Origin: JAFAZJ01 sp964437145
GTDB taxonomy: Bacteria > Pseudomonadota > Alphaproteobacteria > Reyranellales > Reyranellaceae
Assembly (NCBI GenBank): GCA_964437145.1
Contig: CAYTFW010000009.1
Coordinates: forward strand, 7,823 to 71,822
Reading direction: 5' to 3'
DNA length: 64,000 nt
This document shows positions 16,410 through 25,882 of this stretch, piece after piece (positions within the stretch are counted from its first letter, which is position 1; every line of letters starts with the position of its first letter). A model generated the notes under the pieces. It searched no databases and was not told where the DNA came from. It saw only the letters and a list, made by a program, of their open reading frames with translations. A program made the position numbers and the translations under genes.

Positions 16410-17501
16410 ATGCCCGTCCGCATCATCGGCATGATCGGTGTGACGCCGCCGGGCGGTGGCGCGTCGTTGCATGTGATCAAGGGCGGGATCTCGCCGGCCT
16501 ATCTGCGCGATTTCGCCCGCGCGCACGACGATGCGGATTTCGACCTGGCGCTGGTCGGCTATACGGCGTCGTCGGCCGAGGGTTTCCTCGTCGCCCAGCA
16601 TGCGGCCGCGCACACCAAGCGGCTGGGTTTCCTGATCGCGCATCGGCCGGGTTTCGTCGCGCCGACCCTGGCCGCGCGCAAGATCGCGACCTTCGATCAT
16701 CTCTGCGACGGGCGGTTGGCGATCCACATCATCGCTGGCGCCAGCGACGCCGAGCAACACGGCGATGGCGACTTCGCCCCCAAGGAGGAGCGCTATCGAC
16801 GCGCGGCCGAGTACATCGATGTGATGAAGCGGTCGTGGAGCGAAGACAGGCGCTTCGACTTTGCCGGCGAGTTCTATCGCGTGCGCGGTGCGCGATCCGA
16901 TGTGAAGCCCTTGCAGAAGCCGCATCCGCCGTTGTTCTTCGGTGGCTCGTCGGAGGGCGCGCTGGCGATGGGCGCGCGGCATTGCGATGTGTTCGCCATG
17001 TTCGGCGAGCCTTTGGCGCCGACCAAGCAGCGCATCGCCGAGTTTCGCGCGCGCGCCGCGCAGCATGGCCGCTCGCCAAGCTTCAACATGTCGTTCCGGC
17101 CGATCATCGCCGCGAGCGAGGGCGCGGCCTGGGACAAGGCGCGCAAGTATCTCGCGGCGATCCGGGGGCAGAGCGATCCGTCGGGGCTGGGCGGCTCAAA
17201 GAAGGCGCCGCTCGATCACTCCGCGAAGCGTATTCTCGAGTTCGCCGAGCAGGGCGAGATCCACGACGAGCGGCTGTGGATGCCGATCGCCGAGGCCAGC
17301 GGCGCGGTGGGCAATACGACGTGTCTGGTCGGCACGCCCGAGCAGGTGAGTAACGCACTGCTGCAATACTATCGGCTGGGCGTGCATTCTTTCCTGATCC
17401 GTGGCTTCGATCCCTACAACGACGCGATCGAGTTCGGTCACGAGCTGATCCCAAGACTGCGAGCGGGCGCGGCGGAACTCGACAAGGCGGCGGCGGCCTG
17501 A
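16410..17501 (+). CDS. LLM-class flavin-dependent oxidoreductase (SsuD-like)
   Basis: 363 residues, luciferase-like TIM barrel. Features are GGISPAYLRDFARAHDDADFD near the start, AHTKRLGFLIAHRPG, and KIATFDHLCDGRLAIHIIAG, the pattern of alkanesulfonate monooxygenase SsuD. FMNH2-dependent oxygenases of this group release sulfite from alkanesulfonates or attack other small organics. No SsuE reductase or SsuABC transporter is adjacent, so the substrate is uncertain. GAGGGAGTAG precedes the start by a normal distance. It is divergent from the tacAT operon and followed 41 nt later by a glutathione transferase. Confidence 0.85.
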   Translation: MPVRIIGMIGVTPPGGGASLHVIKGGISPAYLRDFARAHDDADFDLALVGYTASSAEGFLVAQHAAAHTKRLGFLIAHRPGFVAPTLAARKIATFDHLCDGRLAIHIIAGASDAEQHGDGDFAPKEERYRRAAEYIDVMKRSWSEDRRFDFAGEFYRVRGARSDVKPLQKPHPPLFFGGSSEGALAMGARHCDVFAMFGEPLAPTKQRIAEFRARAAQHGRSPSFNMSFRPIIAASEGAAWDKARKYLAAIRGQSDPSGLGGSKKAPLDHSAKRILEFAEQGEIHDERLWMPIAEASGAVGNTTCLVGTPEQVSNALLQYYRLGVHSFLIRGFDPYNDAIEFGHELIPRLRAGAAELDKAAAA

Positions 17502-17542
17502 GACAGTCGCGCCCGCAAGACAACCTTTGGAGGGACTTCCCG

Positions 17543-18163
17543 ATGAAGCTCTATTTCGCCCCCGGCGCGTGCTCGATCGGCATCCATGTGCTGATGAACG
17601 AGATCGGCAAGCCGTTCGAAGCGCACAAGATGAACTTCATGGAGCGCGAGCAGTACGGCGACGCCTTCGTGAAGAAGAATCCGAAGTCGAAGGTGCCGAC
17701 GCTCGAGAAGGACGACGGTTCGGTGATCACCGAGTTCCCGGCGATCGCCACCTACTTGGCGATGAGCAATCCGGACAAGAAGCTTTTGCCGGCGAATGCC
17801 GACGACATGGCCAAGGCGCTGGAGGTGATGGACTACTGCGTCGCCACCATCCACATGCAGGGCTTCTCGCGCATGTTCCGTCCCGAGAACTACGCGCCGT
17901 CGAAGACCGACCACGACGCCGTCAAGGCGCGCGGCAAGGAGATCTTCGAGAAGGGCCTCGCGCTGCTCAACGAGAAGATGGCCGGCAAGGACTACGTGCT
18001 GGGCGGCCAGTTCTCGATCGCCGACGCCGCGTTGTTCTACATCGAGTTCTGGGCCGGCCGGGTGAAGATCGATCTGCCAGCCAACCTGCAGGCGCATTTC
18101 AATCGCATGAAGGCGCGCCCCGCCGTGCAGCGCACCTTCGCGGCCGAAGGCCTGCCGGCCTGA
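17543..18163 (+). CDS. Glutathione S-transferase family protein
   Basis: 206 residues with an N-terminal thioredoxin-like domain (1-80) and a C-terminal helical domain. Cys10 in YFAPGACSIG fits the active-site cysteine of bacterial beta-class GSTs; the cis-proline loop is SKVPTLE, followed by ITEFPAIATYLA. It probably conjugates or reduces electrophiles with glutathione in the cytoplasm. It is downstream of the flavin oxidoreductase on the same strand and convergent with the enoyl-CoA hydratase gene. GGAGGG lies before the start. Confidence 0.88.
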   Translation: MKLYFAPGACSIGIHVLMNEIGKPFEAHKMNFMEREQYGDAFVKKNPKSKVPTLEKDDGSVITEFPAIATYLAMSNPDKKLLPANADDMAKALEVMDYCVATIHMQGFSRMFRPENYAPSKTDHDAVKARGKEIFEKGLALLNEKMAGKDYVLGGQFSIADAALFYIEFWAGRVKIDLPANLQAHFNRMKARPAVQRTFAAEGLPA

Positions 18164-18189
18164 TCTGACCGACGTGGAGGCGACGCGCG

Positions 18190-18995
18190 CTACTTGAAGC
18201 GCGCGTCGCGCCAGGCCAGGGCGGCCTTGACGCCCTGTTCCTTGCGGATACGCGCGAACTCGCGCTTCTCCGGGCTCGAGCCGGCGTTGAGCAGCACGTC
18301 CATGTCGAGCGCCGTGCTTAGCGCCCCCGACAATCCCATCGCTTCGTATTGCGCGTTGATCGCGCGCTTGGTCATGCGCACCGAGCGTTCGGCCGCCTTG
18401 GCCATGGTGCGCGCGATGGCCATGCCCTTTTCGAAGGCCTGATCGGCGGGCACGACGTGGTTGACGATGCCCATGCGCAGCGCGTCGGCGGCGTCGATGC
18501 GATCGTCGCCGGTCAGCAGCAGCTCCTTGGCCTGTTTCGGGCCGGTGATCCAGGGCAGCAGCATGGCGACGATGCCGGTGCCGAAGCGCACCTCGGGTTC
18601 GCCAAACCGCGTGCCCTCGGCGGCGACGGTGACGTCGCAGGCCAGCATCAGCTCGAAGGCGCCGGCGAGGCAGAAGCCATGAGCAACAGCAATAGTCGGC
18701 TTCGGGCTGTGCCAGAACTGCATGATGAAGTCGAACTGGAGCTTCATCTGCCGCTCCCAGTCCGAGACGTCCTCCATCACGCGGTCGCCACCAGCCTTCA
18801 GATCGAAGCCGGCGGAAAAGGCGCGGCCGGCACCACGCACGACGATGGCGCGCGTGGTGTCGCGGGCGTTGAGCGCGGCGACGGCGTCGAGTGTCTCGCG
18901 CATCAGCTCGTTGTTGAAGGCGTTGAGCACGGCGGGGCGGTTGAACGTCAGAACCGCCACCGATCCGTCGTGCTCGACGGTGATGGGCGCGGGGT

Positions 18996-18999
<4 letters not shown>
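18190..18999 (-). CDS. Enoyl-CoA hydratase/isomerase family protein
   Basis: 269-residue crotonase-fold protein. The oxyanion-hole segments are RGAGRAFSAGFDLK (about 55-68) and HGFCLAGAFELMLACD (about 105-120). A glutamate is present at each usual catalytic position (AFELML and GEPEV), so hydratase chemistry is plausible. The start is GTG at 18999 and overlaps the stop of the upstream amidohydrolase by 4 nt (GTGA), so the two are translationally coupled. The exact acyl-CoA substrate is not evident and no other beta-oxidation gene is nearby. Confidence 0.87.
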
Positions 19000-20720
<1,721 letters not shown>

Positions 20721-20805
20721 GGGTTCCTCCGGTTCGTTGGCTGAAGTTTACCCACGGCGCAGGGCGTTGCCGACCCGTCGTTTTCGGGAAGCGGCTCTGA
20801 TCTTT

Positions 20806-20823
20806 GGGAGCGCCGGCGCTCCC
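20806..20823. repeat. Short perfect palindrome
   Basis: GGGAGCGCC-GGCGCTCCC, an 18-nt perfect palindrome just past the stop of the M81 gene (minus strand). No T-run follows on either strand, so it is a palindromic repeat or weak terminator rather than a clear intrinsic terminator. Confidence 0.55.
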
Positions 20824-20824
20824 A

Positions 20825-22312
20825 TCAAGGCGTGTTGATGCGGTCGAGCGGGTAGACCGGCCGGCGCACGTTGCGGAAATCGAGCATCGAGTAGTCCGAG
20901 GTGCAGACGCCGACCCCGGCGCATTCGACCTCGCCGCCGATGATCGGCCGGAAGGCGGCGCGCCAGTGCACGCGACTCTTCAGCACCAGGTACTTCTTCG
21001 CCGTCGGATCGATACCCACCGAGCGGAAGCACTCCAGGTCGTTGGGCTCCTGGTGGCGCGAGATCACTACGATCTCGACCTTGCCGGTGTCGAGCACGAC
21101 GGTCGGGCCCATGTCCATCAGCACGCCCTTCGACATCGGTCCCTTGTTGCGGTACTGGCCGTTGCTGATCAGCTTGACCACGCCGGTCACGGTGTGCGAC
21201 TCGCCCCGGCGCTTGATCGAGGGCAGGTCGTACTTGCCGCCGAGCTTGATGGTCACGGTGGCGCCGATTCCCGCCTTGATCATCTCCTGGACGGCCTCAG
21301 GATCGTGGATGGCGAAGACCGCGACGTTGTCGAGGCCGGCGTCGAGCACGCCACCCAGCACCGCCATGGTGTCCATGGTGCCGCCCGAGGCCGAGTTGTC
21401 GTAGTGGTCGAGCAGCACGATGGGCTTGCCGTGGCCGCTCATCGACTTGCCGCGCGCCAGCGACTCCTGCAACGGCTCGATCTTGTAGACGAAGGCCTCG
21501 CGGTTCTTCCAGGCGTGGTCGAGCAGCTCGTCGCGCCAGCCCTCGGCCTTCATCTTGTCGGCGTCGGCGACGACCACCGAGGACAGGCCAGCTTCGCGGA
21601 TATCGGCGTGCGGGAAGCCGACGAACAGGCTGGCGGCCAGCGCGCCTTCGCTCTCCATCGCCCGACAGCGCTGCTGCAGCCACTTGTTGGGCTCATCGTC
21701 GCTGCCCTGGCGCATGACATGCGGCAGCATCGGCTTGTTGCCCCAGGCCATCACCGGCCGCGCCTTGCCCTCGAGCATCTTGAGGATCGGCTTACCCGCG
21801 CGCAGGCCGGTCTCGTAGAGATCGATATGCGGGTAGGTCTGATAGCCGGCGATCACGTCGCAATTCTCGACCATCGCGGGATAGAGATTGGTGTGCATGT
21901 CGAGGGACACGCCGATCGGCGTCTTGGGCGCCAGCTTGCGCACGCGCTTCAGAAGCTCGCCTTCACCGTCTTCCAGACTCTGCGTCACCATCGCGCCGTG
22001 CAGGTCGAGCAGGATGGCGTCGCAGCCTTTGGCGACCGCGTCGCAGATGCGCTCGCTGATGTACTCGAAGGCCTCGTCCTCGACCGCGCCGCTGGGCGGC
22101 GCGCCGGCGGCGATCGGCGTGACGATCTCGGCGCCGATGCCCTCGGCCAGCTCGATGAAGGCGCCCATGCCGGTGCCGGTGTTCTTGAACGCCGCGTAGG
22201 CGTCCTGGCCCTCCGGCGGCAGCGGTCGCCCCCGCGCGAAGCGGCCGATCGGCGTCGGCACCGGCGAGAAGGTGTTGGTCTCGTGCTTCATCTGGGCGAT
22301 GACGATACGCAT
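20825..22312 (-). CDS. M81 family metallopeptidase, MlrC-like
   Basis: 495 residues. The beginning MRIVIAQMKHETNTFSP is the signature of the microcystinase C (MlrC) family. Probable metal ligands are in DLHGAMV (about 150-156) and DMHTNLYPAMV (about 190-200), and the MlrC C-terminal domain covers about residues 310-485. MlrC cleaves a linearised microcystin peptide, but most homologues, as here, lie outside mlr clusters and act on unknown peptides or amides. The next gene upstream on the same strand would be the peptide-binding protein at 22422-24002 (109 nt away), so a peptide-uptake and cleavage role is possible. Confidence 0.85.
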   Translation of the reverse strand: MRIVIAQMKHETNTFSPVPTPIGRFARGRPLPPEGQDAYAAFKNTGTGMGAFIELAEGIGAEIVTPIAAGAPPSGAVEDEAFEYISERICDAVAKGCDAILLDLHGAMVTQSLEDGEGELLKRVRKLAPKTPIGVSLDMHTNLYPAMVENCDVIAGYQTYPHIDLYETGLRAGKPILKMLEGKARPVMAWGNKPMLPHVMRQGSDDEPNKWLQQRCRAMESEGALAASLFVGFPHADIREAGLSSVVVADADKMKAEGWRDELLDHAWKNREAFVYKIEPLQESLARGKSMSGHGKPIVLLDHYDNSASGGTMDTMAVLGGVLDAGLDNVAVFAIHDPEAVQEMIKAGIGATVTIKLGGKYDLPSIKRRGESHTVTGVVKLISNGQYRNKGPMSKGVLMDMGPTVVLDTGKVEIVVISRHQEPNDLECFRSVGIDPTAKKYLVLKSRVHWRAAFRPIIGGEVECAGVGVCTSDYSMLDFRNVRRPVYPLDRINTP

Positions 22313-22333
22313 GGGTACTCCTCAAGCCTCGCT

Positions 22334-22414
22334 GTCATCCTGAGCGCAGCGAGGGACCTCGCGGTCGTTGTGTGGCCGCGATACCGCGAGATCCTTCGCT
22401 GCGCTCAGGATGAC
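22334..22414. repeat. Inverted repeat with CTGAGCGCAGCGA motif
   Basis: Two arms of about 32 nt face each other: one begins GTCATCCTGAGCGCAGCGAG and the other ends CTTCGCTGCGCTCAGGATGAC, with CTCGCGGT/ACCGCGAG at the inner ends. A related copy is at 43003-43066 and a diverged one at 53975-54071. Confidence 0.75.
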
Positions 22415-22421
22415 ATCTGAA

Positions 22422-24002
22422 CTACTTCTTCTCGACGTTCCAGAACAGCGGCACCGGCGAGTCGAGCAGCTCGGAGATGTTCTTCCGCCGCGCCATGGGC
22501 AGGTTGTACTGGCCGAGATGCACGTGCGTCGGATATTCCGAGACGCGCAGCTGGATGGCCTCGGCCAGCGCCTTCTGACGCGCCGGATCGGCGGTGCGGG
22601 CGAATTCGTCCCGTAGCTTCTCCAGCGTCTCGTCGCAGGGCCAGCCGAAGATCGCCTTGTCGCAATTGGCGGCGACGAAGGCGGACATGATCGGATCGAG
22701 CAGGTCGGCCGAGACCCAGGACGTCATGAAGGCGTGCCAGCCGCCCGAGTTCGGCGGATCGCGCTTGGTGCGGCGCGAGATCACCGTCTGCCAGTCCATC
22801 GACTGCATGTCGACGGTGAAGCCGCCCTTCTCCAGCAGCGACTTCACGATCGGCGTCAGGCGGCCGGTATTCGTGTCGGTGGCGAACAGCAGCACGATCG
22901 GCGTGCCGTCATAACCGGCTTCCTTCAGGATCGCCTTGGACCTGGCGAAGTCCGATTCGAGCTTGTCCTTGAAGCCGGCGTCGGTGGCCAGTGGCGTGCC
23001 GCAGATGAACATCGCCTTGCACGGATGGATGTAGCGCTCGTCGCCGATGCCGGCGACCAGGAAGTCTTTCTGGTTCAGCGCGTAGAGCACAGCCTGGCGG
23101 ATCTTCGGATTGTCGAACGGCTTGTGCAGGACGTTGAAGCGCAGGTTGTACTGGCTGCCGAGCTTGTTGAAGTCGGAGATGACGATGCCCGGGTCCCGCT
23201 CGAGCAGCGGCAACAGCTCCATCGAGGGCTGCTCGACGATGTCGATCTCGCCAGCCAGCCGCGCGTTCGCCGTGGTCTGCGAATCGGGCATGGCGATCCA
23301 CTCCAGGCGGTCGACCTTGACCACCTTGCCGCCGGCGACCGACGAGGCGGGCTCGGCGCGCGGCTTGTAGTCCTTGAATTTCTCGTAGACGGCGATGGCG
23401 CCGGGCCGCCACAGATCGCGACGGAAGACGAAGGGACCCGAGCCGATGAACTCCGAGATTTGCGTCGTGGCCGGCGTCGCGGCGATGCGCGCCGGCATGA
23501 TGAAGGGCACCATCGAGCTCGGCTTGCCCAGCGACTGGATCACCAGGCCATAGGGCTCCTTCAGGGTCAGCGTGAAGCTCTTGGCGTCGATCGCGTCGAA
23601 GCTCTTGGTGAAGCTCATCAGCTTCTGGCCCATCGAGTCGCGCGAGCCCCAGCGCTTGAGCGAGGCGATCACGTCCTCGCTGGTCACCGCCGCGCCGTCG
23701 TGGAACTTCAGGCCCTCGCGCAGGGTGAAGCTGTAGATCAGCTTGTCGTCAGAGACCTTCCAGCTCTCGAGCATCTGCGGCTGGATCTTGAACTGGGCGT
23801 CCATGCCGAAGAGCGTGTCGTAGACCATGTAGCCGTGATTGCGCACGGTGTAGGCCGTGGTCCAGTGCGGATCGAGGATCTTGAGATCCGAGTGCTTGAC
23901 CACCTTCAGGACCTTGTCCTGGGCGGCGGCCGGCTGGCCGAGAAGCGTGGCCGCCGACAGGGCGGCGATCGCGGCCGCCGTCATGGCGTGAAAGAAACGC
24001 AT
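22422..24002 (-). CDS. ABC transporter substrate-binding protein, peptide family (SBP_bac_5)
   Basis: About 526 residues from ATG 24002, which has AGGAGA 6 nt upstream; the longer frame to 24059 is rejected. Residues 1-27 are a Sec signal peptide (hydrophobic AAAIAALSAATLL, cleavage near AAAQ). The mature part is a family 5 periplasmic binding protein, with KILDPHWTTAYTVRNHGY and LRFNVLHKPFDNPKIRQAVLYA. Such proteins deliver di-/oligopeptides or other small compounds to an ABC permease. No permease or ATPase gene is adjacent, so it is an orphan component here. Confidence 0.88.
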   Translation of the reverse strand: MRFFHAMTAAAIAALSAATLLGQPAAAQDKVLKVVKHSDLKILDPHWTTAYTVRNHGYMVYDTLFGMDAQFKIQPQMLESWKVSDDKLIYSFTLREGLKFHDGAAVTSEDVIASLKRWGSRDSMGQKLMSFTKSFDAIDAKSFTLTLKEPYGLVIQSLGKPSSMVPFIMPARIAATPATTQISEFIGSGPFVFRRDLWRPGAIAVYEKFKDYKPRAEPASSVAGGKVVKVDRLEWIAMPDSQTTANARLAGEIDIVEQPSMELLPLLERDPGIVISDFNKLGSQYNLRFNVLHKPFDNPKIRQAVLYALNQKDFLVAGIGDERYIHPCKAMFICGTPLATDAGFKDKLESDFARSKAILKEAGYDGTPIVLLFATDTNTGRLTPIVKSLLEKGGFTVDMQSMDWQTVISRRTKRDPPNSGGWHAFMTSWVSADLLDPIMSAFVAANCDKAIFGWPCDETLEKLRDEFARTADPARQKALAEAIQLRVSEYPTHVHLGQYNLPMARRKNISELLDSPVPLFWNVEKK

Positions 24003-24150
24003 GGTCCGTCTCCTGCGTGTTCCCGATGGTTCTGTTGCCGCAAGAACCATGCCGATCACGTCGGCTCACCAGACAGTGAGGACGTCATCCGGCGACGATA
24101 CCGTGCGCGTTTATCCGGAGCGCGGCAAGCGCCGCTGGAGGGGACTAGAC

Positions 24151-24936
24151 ATGAGCATCAAGACTTCTTTGGCCCGCATGGCGGGTATTTCGCTGATTGC
24201 GCTGACCGCCGGCATGGCCTCGGCTGAGGCCGCCAACCTCGTCGGGCTGACCGCCGACGGCAAGCTGGTGAGCATCGACACCACGACCATGACCGCCTCG
24301 GCGCCGGTGACGGTAAGCGGCGACAGGCTCGTGGGCATCGACGTGCGTCCGGCCGACGGCAAGCTCTACGGCGTAGCGGCCGACGGCCAGATCGTCACCA
24401 TCGATCCGAAGACCGGCGTCGTCACCAAGGTCAGCATGATCTCGGAGAAGGTCACACTGGGCGACCGCCCGGTGGTCGACTTCAACCCGGTGGCCGATCG
24501 CCTGCGCGTGATCGCCGCCGGCGGCGTGAGCCTGCGCATCAACGTCGAGACCGGCGCCACGATCGTCGACAAGTCGCTGAACTTCGACGCCGCCGACGCC
24601 AGCGCCGCCAAGAAGCCGGCTGTGGTCGCCGGCGCCTATACCAACTCGATGGCCGGCGCCAAGGCGACCGAGCTGTTCCATGTCGACGGCGCGACCGGCG
24701 CCTGGGTGCTGCAGAGCCCGCCCAACGACGGCATTCTCAAGACGCGCGGCGCGGTGGGCGTCGCCAATCTCGCCGACGCCGTGGTCGACATCGCCAGCGA
24801 AGGCGACAAGAACACCGCCTGGATGATCGCCGGCGGCACGCTCTACACGATCGACATCGCCAGCGGCAAGGCGACCTCGGTCGGCGCGGTCAAGGGCATG
24901 ACCGGCAAGCTGCAGGATATCGCCGTCTGGAAGTAG
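24151..24936 (+). CDS. DUF4394 domain-containing exported protein
   Basis: 261 residues from ATG 24151 (GGAGGGGAC upstream); the in-frame extension to 24001 is not protein-like. A clear signal peptide spans residues 1-28, ending ASAEAAN. The mature part is a DUF4394 repeat-type beta-propeller-like domain with NLVGLTADGKLVSID, LVGIDVRPADGKLYGV and DFNPVADRLRVI. Family function is unknown; it is a secreted or periplasmic protein. It is divergent from the peptide-binding protein and convergent with the transglutaminase gene. Confidence 0.8.
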   Translation: MSIKTSLARMAGISLIALTAGMASAEAANLVGLTADGKLVSIDTTTMTASAPVTVSGDRLVGIDVRPADGKLYGVAADGQIVTIDPKTGVVTKVSMISEKVTLGDRPVVDFNPVADRLRVIAAGGVSLRINVETGATIVDKSLNFDAADASAAKKPAVVAGAYTNSMAGAKATELFHVDGATGAWVLQSPPNDGILKTRGAVGVANLADAVVDIASEGDKNTAWMIAGGTLYTIDIASGKATSVGAVKGMTGKLQDIAVWK

Positions 24937-24943
24937 CTCTTCT

Positions 24944-25000
24944 GGGACCGCCGGCGTCCCGCCGGCTCTTCGAAGAGGCCGGCGGGACGTCGGCGGTCCC
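24944..25000. repeat. Long near-perfect hairpin between convergent genes
   Basis: Arms of about 28 nt, starting GGGACCGCCGGCGTCCCGCC and ending GGCGGGACGTCGGCGGTCCC, meet at TCTTC/GAAGA. There is one mismatch and one bulged base. It lies 3 nt before the stop codon of the convergent transglutaminase gene. It probably acts as a two-way terminator though it lacks a T-run; the sequence style suggests a dispersed repeat. Confidence 0.6.
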
Positions 25001-25003
25001 AAT

Positions 25004-25879
25004 TCAAGGCAACGGCACCAGCTCGACCTCGACGCCGTAGGTGTGGTGGCCGCCGCCGAGGATGATGCCGCGCACCGGGCTGACATCGGCGAAGTCGCGG
25101 CCCCAAGCGACGATCACGTGCTCCTCATGGGCGACGAGGTCGTTGGTCGGATCGAGATGCACCCAGCCCGCCTCGGCGCCGCACCACACGGCGACCCAGG
25201 CGTGGCTGGCGTCGGCGCCGCGTAGCGCGGCTTCGCCGGGGTCGCGATAGGTCCGGATGTAGCCCGAGACATAGGCCGCCGGCAGGCCGAGCGACCGCAG
25301 CGCGGCGATCTGCACATGGGCGAAGTCCTGGCACACCCCGACACGACGCGCGAAGACCTCGGCCAGCGGCGTCGCGATGTCGGTGGCGCCGGGTGTGTAG
25401 GTGAAGTCGGCGCGGATGCGGCGCGTCAGGTCGCGCGCGCCTTGCAGGATCGTGGCGCCCTCGGGGAACGAGGGTCGCGCATAGGCCAGCGCCGCGTCGT
25501 CGGGCGCCACCAGCGGCGAGGCGTGCACGAACTCCTCCGCCTCGATCTCGGCGGGGAACGGCGCGGCCAGCGCATCGCGCAGGTCGGTCCAGGACGGCGT
25601 CGCCTCGGCCGGTGGCGGCGCGGGCAGCGCGACGTCGACCTCGGCGCGCATCTCGACCACCAGCTCGTCATGCGCGGTGTCGATGCGGAAGCTGTCGACA
25701 GTGTTGCCGAAATGATCAACATGCGTCGTGCGCGCGTCGGCCGCCGGCTCAACCGCGACGTCGCAGCGCGTGACGCTTTGCCCGCGCAGGCTACGCGGCC
25801 GCAGATGGGCGAGGTGCTGCGCCAGGTCCACGGAACTGGAGTAGCGGTAGGTCGTGCGATGCGAGACGCGGTAGCGCAT
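25004..25879 (-). CDS. Bacterial transglutaminase-like protein
   Basis: 291 residues: an N-terminal bacterial transglutaminase-associated beta domain (about 1-85) and a transglutaminase-like papain-fold core. The catalytic triad is Cys183 (VGVCQDFAH), His226 (ASHAWVAVW) and Asp243 (HLDPTND). It has no signal peptide. It follows the ATP-grasp/alpha-E gene by 3 nt on the same strand. This gene set is known from comparative genomics as a conserved neighbourhood of predicted amide-bond-forming and amide-cleaving enzymes; its product has not been identified to my knowledge. It could hydrolyse or transfer peptides made by the ATP-grasp partner. Confidence 0.88.
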   Translation of the reverse strand: MRYRVSHRTTYRYSSSVDLAQHLAHLRPRSLRGQSVTRCDVAVEPAADARTTHVDHFGNTVDSFRIDTAHDELVVEMRAEVDVALPAPPPAEATPSWTDLRDALAAPFPAEIEAEEFVHASPLVAPDDAALAYARPSFPEGATILQGARDLTRRIRADFTYTPGATDIATPLAEVFARRVGVCQDFAHVQIAALRSLGLPAAYVSGYIRTYRDPGEAALRGADASHAWVAVWCGAEAGWVHLDPTNDLVAHEEHVIVAWGRDFADVSPVRGIILGGGHHTYGVEVELVPLP

Positions 25880-25882
25880 GGC